A stretch of 9,511 nucleotides of DNA from Bacteroidales bacterium (lineage in GTDB: Bacteria; Bacteroidota; Bacteroidia; Bacteroidales; ML635J-15), in contig JALOAQ010000106.1 in assembly GCA_023228725.1 (NCBI GenBank), positions 1-9,511 on the forward strand, read 5' to 3'. A program made the position numbers and the translations under genes. How positions within the stretch are numbered: position 1 is the first letter of the stretch; every line of letters begins with the position of its first letter. The notes under the pieces were generated by a model. That model was given only the letters and a program-made list of their open reading frames with translations. It was not told the DNA's origin and made no database searches. This document shows positions 5,894-9,511 of the stretch, in pieces.

Positions 5894-6256
5894 CTTAAGC
5901 AACAAAGATTTTTGAAGCGAGTTTAACATTTTACCTATTTCTTGAATTAAGTCGATTGCCCTATCAATATCCGAAGTATTCAAATAATTAATTCTTACAC
6001 AAAGGAGTAATTGAGTTTCTAATTCAGCTTTTGAAGCTCTAGCTATTCTTAAAAATCGAATAAATTCTCTTGCAGATTTTCGACCTTGACCTTCTGCAAT
6101 ATTACTTGGAATAGAAATAGCTGAACGCTTAATCTGGTCACTTAATGAATACAATTCCTCTTTAGGCAAATTCTTAACCAAACGATAAACTTCCTCTACC
6201 AAATCCATAGACTTTTGCCAAACAATCAAATCTTTAAAATCTTTTATCTTTTCCAT
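5888..6256 (-). CDS. Four-helix-bundle protein (23S rRNA IVP family)
   Basis: A 122-residue helical protein of the family named for ORFs in 23S rRNA intervening sequences (PF05635/TIGR02436), which folds as a four-helix bundle. Typical features are DLIVWQKSMDLVEEVY (9-24), then the central QIKRSAISIPSNIAEG (41-56) and REFIRFLRIARASKAELETQ (63-82). Length is normal for the family. The molecular role is unknown. Members are widespread, often solitary and patchily distributed, and this one is not inside an rRNA gene. The start is an ATG at 6256, 17 bp from the large heptamer array. The TAG stop is inside the smaller array. The gene is therefore bracketed by related repeats, which hints at insertion or mobility but does not prove it. 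Confidence 0.93.
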   Translation of the reverse strand: MEKIKDFKDLIVWQKSMDLVEEVYRLVKNLPKEELYSLSDQIKRSAISIPSNIAEGQGRKSAREFIRFLRIARASKAELETQLLLCVRINYLNTSDIDRAIDLIQEIGKMLNSLQKSLLLKC

Positions 6257-6273
6257 CTCTAAATTTTTTAAAA

Positions 6274-6420
6274 ACTAACAACTAAATACTAAATACTAAA
6301 TACTAAATACTAAAAACTAACCACTAAATACTAAAAACTAACCACTAAATACTAAAAACTAAATACTAAAAACTAACCACTAAATACTAACCACTAAATA
6401 CTAACCACTAAATACTAAAA
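6274..6420. repeat. Heptamer tandem array, 21 units
   Basis: Twenty-one consecutive 7-bp units stay perfectly in phase: ACTA followed by AAT (10 units), AAA (5), ACC (5) or ACA (1). A partial unit ACTAATC at 6421-6427 enters the next gene. Only the last three bases of the unit vary. Larger blocks recur: AAA-ACC-AAT (21 bp) and ACC-AAT (14 bp, three times near 6372-6413), suggesting growth by duplication of 2-3 units. Because 7 is not a multiple of 3, TAA occurs in all plus frames and TAG in all minus frames, so nothing can be translated through it. The array lies between the secreted-protein gene and the four-helix-bundle gene. Confidence 0.95.
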
Positions 6421-6421
6421 A

Positions 6422-7285
6422 CTAATCATCATCTTCATCCTCCAAATCATTCAAATCATTCAACTCATTTAATGCTATATTTTTTAAAACAATTTTTTTC
6501 TTTTCATTTTTTGGTTTTTCCGCATCCAATTCCGGATTATCAATTAATTTTAAATCATATTTTAACAACTCACAATCAGGAAAATATTTTAAACCTCTAT
6601 TCACTACATTTCTAGCGCTATCATAAAGAGGTGGTTCTTGATTTATTAGAAAATTCGCGTAATAATCAAAAGCATCTATCATAATAAAATCGCTATTTAA
6701 CTCTTCCCTATTTTTTTCACTATCCATTTCTAAAAAAGTTTCTCTAATTATTGGATTCCCGTTTACTGTATCAGCAAGCATTACAGAAAACACACCTCCT
6801 AAAAAGTTGAAATTTCTATCTGTATAAACTTTCATTATTTTTCTTAAATATGAATTAGCCTTGGGAACGCGTTTTATTGACACAAAATGGTCTATATAAT
6901 AAATTCCTGTGATAGCAACCTCTTCTAACATAAAGTTATTCTTAGGAAATATAATTTTGGCTTTTTTATCTTTCTTTTTTGCAATTAAAGAAAATTTTAA
7001 CGCATAAGTATAAGCATTCAAATATTCAGGAACTTTATTAAGCAAAGTAGAATCTTCTAAACACAATAAAAAAACCTTAGCATAAGAGGCTCCTAAATAT
7101 AAATTTACTTCAGGGTCATCTTTATACTTACTCTGCAAAACCATCCTCTCAGCTTTAAAAGCACAATCTTCCCACCTTTCTTCTGCATAAAACTTCTCTA
7201 ATTTAGTTTGTTTACCACCAATTACTTGAGCATTTGAAAAGCCAGTAAAAACAAGTAATATTAGTATTAAATTCAATATTCTCAT
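6422..7285 (-). CDS. Secreted protein of unknown function, acidic tail
   Basis: A 287-residue protein I do not recognise. It begins with a clear Sec signal peptide (MRILNLILILLVFTGFSNA, likely cut after Ala19), so it is exported. The mature N-terminal part is helical (FYAEERWEDCAFKAERMVL, 32-50, then NLYLGASYAKVF, 61-72) and resembles tetratricopeptide-like helical pairs without a clean consensus. A lysine-rich stretch (about 256-268) is followed by a low-complexity tail with LNE, LND, LND, LED and EDDD (272-287). The start is the ATG at 7285, as an in-frame TTG two codons earlier only lengthens the signal peptide. The TAG stop lies in the first bases of the heptamer array. The nearby four-helix-bundle gene follows on the same strand. 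A periplasmic or surface scaffold role is possible but unproven. Confidence 0.82.
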   Translation of the reverse strand: MRILNLILILLVFTGFSNAQVIGGKQTKLEKFYAEERWEDCAFKAERMVLQSKYKDDPEVNLYLGASYAKVFLLCLEDSTLLNKVPEYLNAYTYALKFSLIAKKKDKKAKIIFPKNNFMLEEVAITGIYYIDHFVSIKRVPKANSYLRKIMKVYTDRNFNFLGGVFSVMLADTVNGNPIIRETFLEMDSEKNREELNSDFIMIDAFDYYANFLINQEPPLYDSARNVVNRGLKYFPDCELLKYDLKLIDNPELDAEKPKNEKKKIVLKNIALNELNDLNDLEDEDDD

Positions 7286-7305
7286 AGTCAAAAAAATTTG
7301 GGCTT

Positions 7306-7333
7306 AAAATATAAAAACTTTTGAAGTATTCAA
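7306..7333 (-). promoter_or_regulatory. Candidate promoter for the secreted-protein gene
   Basis: On the minus strand a TTG (complement of 7331-7333) is followed after 17 bp by TATATTTT (complement of 7306-7313). This resembles the Bacteroidota -33 TTG / -7 TAnnTTTG promoter with one mismatch. It would give a leader of about 15 nt before the ATG at 7285. The region is A/T-rich, so chance matches are likely. Confidence 0.35.
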
Positions 7334-7399
7334 TAAGTATTTACCATATTATTATAAAAACTTATTAACTACTTAGAAAAATAAAATTTACAGTTTATC

Positions 7400-7413
7400 A
7401 CTAAAAACTAATT
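7400..7413. repeat. Possible heptamer remnant in the divergent spacer
   Basis: ACTAAAA at 7400-7406 is followed by ACTAATT at 7407-7413, in phase and matching the unit of the large arrays. Two units in A/T-rich DNA may be chance. If real, this is a fourth site of the same family, here between divergent genes. Confidence 0.3.
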
Positions 7414-7435
7414 TCAGTAATCTAAATAAAATTTT

Positions 7436-7443
7436 TATTTTTG
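7436..7443 (+). promoter_or_regulatory. Candidate -7 box for the DUF4268 gene
   Basis: TATTTTTG is an exact match to the Bacteroidota -7 consensus TAnnTTTG, 17 bp before the ATG at 7461. No good TTG is present 17-20 bp upstream (TTTCAG is nearest), and the leader would be very short. Modest support only. Confidence 0.35.
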
Positions 7444-7460
7444 TATTTTGATTTTCTAAA

Positions 7461-7922
7461 ATGTATAGTAAAGTAGAAGCAGCAGAAATACGCAAAGAGT
7501 TTTGGATAGCTTTCGATGTTTATTCAAGAAAATATTTGGGAGCAAAACAAAAATGGACTTTATATAATACAGGTTTAAAAGATTTTGTGATGAAATTTGA
7601 AATCAATCGTCAATTTGCTCGGGTAATGCTTGCTTTTGAGAATAAAGATGAAAACAAAAGATTTGATAACTTCTTAAAATTAAAAGAATACGAACTTTTA
7701 TACAATGATATTTTAGATGAAAATTGGATTTGGGATGAGCTATTAACCAACGATTCAGGAAAGTTTGTTTCAGCTTTATATAAACAAATTGACAATATTA
7801 ACATTTATAGAAAATCTGATTGGAGCAAAATTTTTGAGTTTTTTGCTTTAAACATGCTTAAATTAGAGCAAGTTTTTGAAGAAGTTAAACCTTTTATTGA
7901 AGAATATATTAAATCTAATTAA
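7461..7922 (+). CDS. DUF4268 domain protein
   Basis: A 153-residue protein that looks like a stand-alone DUF4268 (PF14088). It begins MYSKVEAAEIRKEFWIAF, then KWTLYNTGLKDFVMKFEI (31-48). A strand ending RVMLAFE (54-60) and the acidic, tryptophan-rich NWIWDELL (88-95) follow. There is no signal peptide or membrane segment, so it is cytoplasmic. The family's biochemical role is unknown. The domain also occurs at the C-terminus of nuclease-like proteins, but stand-alone copies such as this are common in Bacteroidota. The start is the only sensible ATG. The stop lies 10 bp before the DPP-IV start, so the two are probably cotranscribed, although a shared function is not evident. Confidence 0.88.
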   Translation: MYSKVEAAEIRKEFWIAFDVYSRKYLGAKQKWTLYNTGLKDFVMKFEINRQFARVMLAFENKDENKRFDNFLKLKEYELLYNDILDENWIWDELLTNDSGKFVSALYKQIDNINIYRKSDWSKIFEFFALNMLKLEQVFEEVKPFIEEYIKSN

Positions 7923-7932
7923 ATTATAAATT

Positions 7933-9511
7933 ATGAATAAAAAATTATCCTTTTTATTAACAATCTTGCTTACTTGTATCAGCATTTTTAGCTTTACACA
8001 AAAGCAAATCGAAATTGAAGACCTTTATAAAAAAGGTGTTTTTAGACAAAATTATGTATTTGGGATTGAATCTATGAAAGATGGAGAACATTACACCAAC
8101 TTAAACATGCCAAGAAATTCAATCATAAAATATTCCTATAACACAGGAAAGCAAGTTGAGCAAATATTTAATGCGAAAGATTTTGACTTAGAAGTTATTG
8201 ATTGGATTTTTGATTATCAATTTTCAGCAGATGAAACTAAAATTTTAATAAGTTTTCAATACGAGCCAATTTATCGCCATTCTTATTTAGCCGAATATTT
8301 AATTTATAATATTAAGGACAAGTCTATAACTCGTTTATCTGAAAATGGAAAGCAACAATTGGCTTTTTTCTCTCCTGATGGTAATAAAATTGCGTTTGTT
8401 AGAGATAATAATATTTTTGTAAAAAATATTAGTATTGAAAATTCTCAAGAAATTAAACTTACAAATGACGGAGAAAGAAATAAAATTTTAAATGGAGCTC
8501 CTGACTGGGTTTATGAAGAAGAATTTAGCTACAACAAAGCTTATGACTGGTCAGCTGATAGTAAAAAAATAGCTTTTCTAAAATCTGATGAATCTGAAGT
8601 TAAAACTTTTACTTTTCCAATTTTTGGTAATTTATATCCTGAAAATTATGAGTTTAAATATCCAAAAGCTGGTGAGGATAATTCAAAAATTAGTTTACAT
8701 ATTGTTGATATAGAAACAAAACAGATAATTGAAGCCGATTTAGGTGATTTAGATGATATGTATATTCCCCGTTTAATGTTTACTCAACAAGATGATATTT
8801 TAGCAGCAGTAAAAATGAATAGGCTTCAAAATAAATATGAGCTTTTTACAATTAATGCAAATACTGGTAAATCTAAAGTAATTTTAACATTAAGCGACCC
8901 TAAATATATTGAAATAAATGATGATTTAAAATTTCTTAAAGATAAAAAGCATTTTATTTATTCACATGAAACAGATGGTTTTAGACATTTATATTTATAT
9001 GATTTAAATGGAAATCTTGTAAAACAATTAACAAGCGGGAATTGGGAAATTACAGATTTTTACGGTATTGATGAAGTAAATAATATAGCATATTTTCAAG
9101 CTGCAAAATCCTCAGCTTTAAATCGTGAAATTTATTCAGTTAATTTAGATGGAAGTAATCTTAGACTTCTTACAAAACAAACTGGGACAAATTCAGCAAG
9201 TTTCAGCAATACTTTTAAATATTTTATTAACGATTGGAGCGATGCAAATACTGCAAATCAAATTTGTTTATATAATAATAATGGAGAATTAATTAGAGAA
9301 TTAGAAACAAATAAAGCATTGATGAAAAAAGTTAATGAGGAGTATAAATTTGCTAAAAAAGAATTTTTCACTTTTGATTTGGAAGATGGCACAAAACTTA
9401 ACGGATGGATGATAAAACCTAATAAAATAAAAAAAGGAAAGAAAAATCCAGTTTTCATGTATGTTTATGGCGGTCCAGGTTCGCAAACTGTAACTAATTC
9501 GTGGGATAGAG
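7933..9511 (+). CDS. Dipeptidyl-peptidase IV, S9 family (3' partial)
   Basis: The first 526 codons of a prolyl dipeptidyl-peptidase, open at the right edge. The enzyme removes Xaa-Pro dipeptides from peptide N-termini, usually in the periplasm or at the surface of Bacteroidota. A signal peptide (MNKKLSFLLTILLTCISIFS) precedes a beta-propeller (DPPIV_N, roughly 50-470). The propeller contains DWVYEEEF (191-198), whose last two glutamates (196-197) correspond to the pair binding the substrate amino terminus. The alpha/beta-hydrolase domain begins near 480. VYGGPGSQ (511-518) carries the oxyanion-hole tyrosine (Tyr512). The catalytic Ser, Asp and His fall beyond the window, so activity cannot be judged. 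About 200 residues are missing relative to usual length near 720. No internal stop or frameshift is seen. The ATG at 7933 is 10 bp after the DUF4268 gene. Confidence 0.95.
   Translation, partial: MNKKLSFLLTILLTCISIFSFTQKQIEIEDLYKKGVFRQNYVFGIESMKDGEHYTNLNMPRNSIIKYSYNTGKQVEQIFNAKDFDLEVIDWIFDYQFSADETKILISFQYEPIYRHSYLAEYLIYNIKDKSITRLSENGKQQLAFFSPDGNKIAFVRDNNIFVKNISIENSQEIKLTNDGERNKILNGAPDWVYEEEFSYNKAYDWSADSKKIAFLKSDESEVKTFTFPIFGNLYPENYEFKYPKAGEDNSKISLHIVDIETKQIIEADLGDLDDMYIPRLMFTQQDDILAAVKMNRLQNKYELFTINANTGKSKVILTLSDPKYIEINDDLKFLKDKKHFIYSHETDGFRHLYLYDLNGNLVKQLTSGNWEITDFYGIDEVNNIAYFQAAKSSALNREIYSVNLDGSNLRLLTKQTGTNSASFSNTFKYFINDWSDANTANQICLYNNNGELIRELETNKALMKKVNEEYKFAKKEFFTFDLEDGTKLNGWMIKPNKIKKGKKNPVFMYVYGGPGSQTVTNSWDR

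Noticed and set aside
6274..6420. CRISPR array
   Set aside because: Units are 7 bp with no unique spacers. It is a simple tandem repeat.
7610..7804. Minus-strand ORF of 64 codons opposite the DUF4268 gene
   Set aside because: Antisense shadow with low-complexity serine/phenylalanine translation. The plus-strand gene is well supported.
9258..9486. Two overlapping minus-strand ORFs of 61-66 codons near the right edge
   Set aside because: They are shadows of the DPP-IV frame, which has matching domain motifs across this stretch.

Overview
The window looks like chromosomal DNA from an A/T-rich member of the Bacteroidota, most likely Bacteroidales or a relative. Evidence: a secreted dipeptidyl-peptidase IV with a typical Bacteroidota sequence, a DUF2061 protein leading a sulfate-assimilation operon, a DUF4268 protein, a four-helix-bundle (23S-IVP family) gene, almost no Shine-Dalgarno signals, and promoter-like TAnnTTTG boxes. 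No rRNA, tRNA, CRISPR array, phage module or transposase is visible.

Layout. Positions 1-970 hold no convincing gene. They are packed with repeats: three short triloop palindromes (26-109), a noncoding element of about 185 bp present twice (120-303 and 341-526), a large branched inverted repeat (648-742), further hairpins (751-897), and a 19-bp direct repeat (906-962). From 4231 down to 971 on the minus strand runs a tight operon: DUF2061 membrane protein, [4Fe-4S] APS reductase (cysH), cysD, cysN. It activates sulfate to APS and reduces APS directly to sulfite. No APS kinase is present, which fits the APS-type reductase.

Positions 5819 to 4339 (minus) carry a translationally coupled pair: methylthioadenosine phosphorylase and a class IV PLP aminotransferase. 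This may be a sulfur-salvage pair lying directly upstream of the sulfate operon. Further upstream are a four-helix-bundle gene (6256-5888) and a secreted, acidic-tailed protein of unknown function (7285-6422). After a divergent intergenic region, the plus strand carries a DUF4268 gene (7461-7922) and, 10 bp later, a DPP-IV gene that runs off the right edge.

The most unusual structure is a family of in-phase 7-bp tandem repeats (ACTA followed by ACA, AAT, AAA or ACC). There are 21 units at 6274-6420, 7 at 5845-5893, about 2-3 at 963-983 and perhaps 2 at 7400-7413. They overlap the 3' ends of three minus-strand genes and supply their TAG stop codons. The period of 7 places stop codons in all six frames, and the plus strand of the array has no G. 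The two large arrays bracket the four-helix-bundle gene exactly. I found no clear new defence or enzymatic system. The repeat architecture is the part most worth following up.
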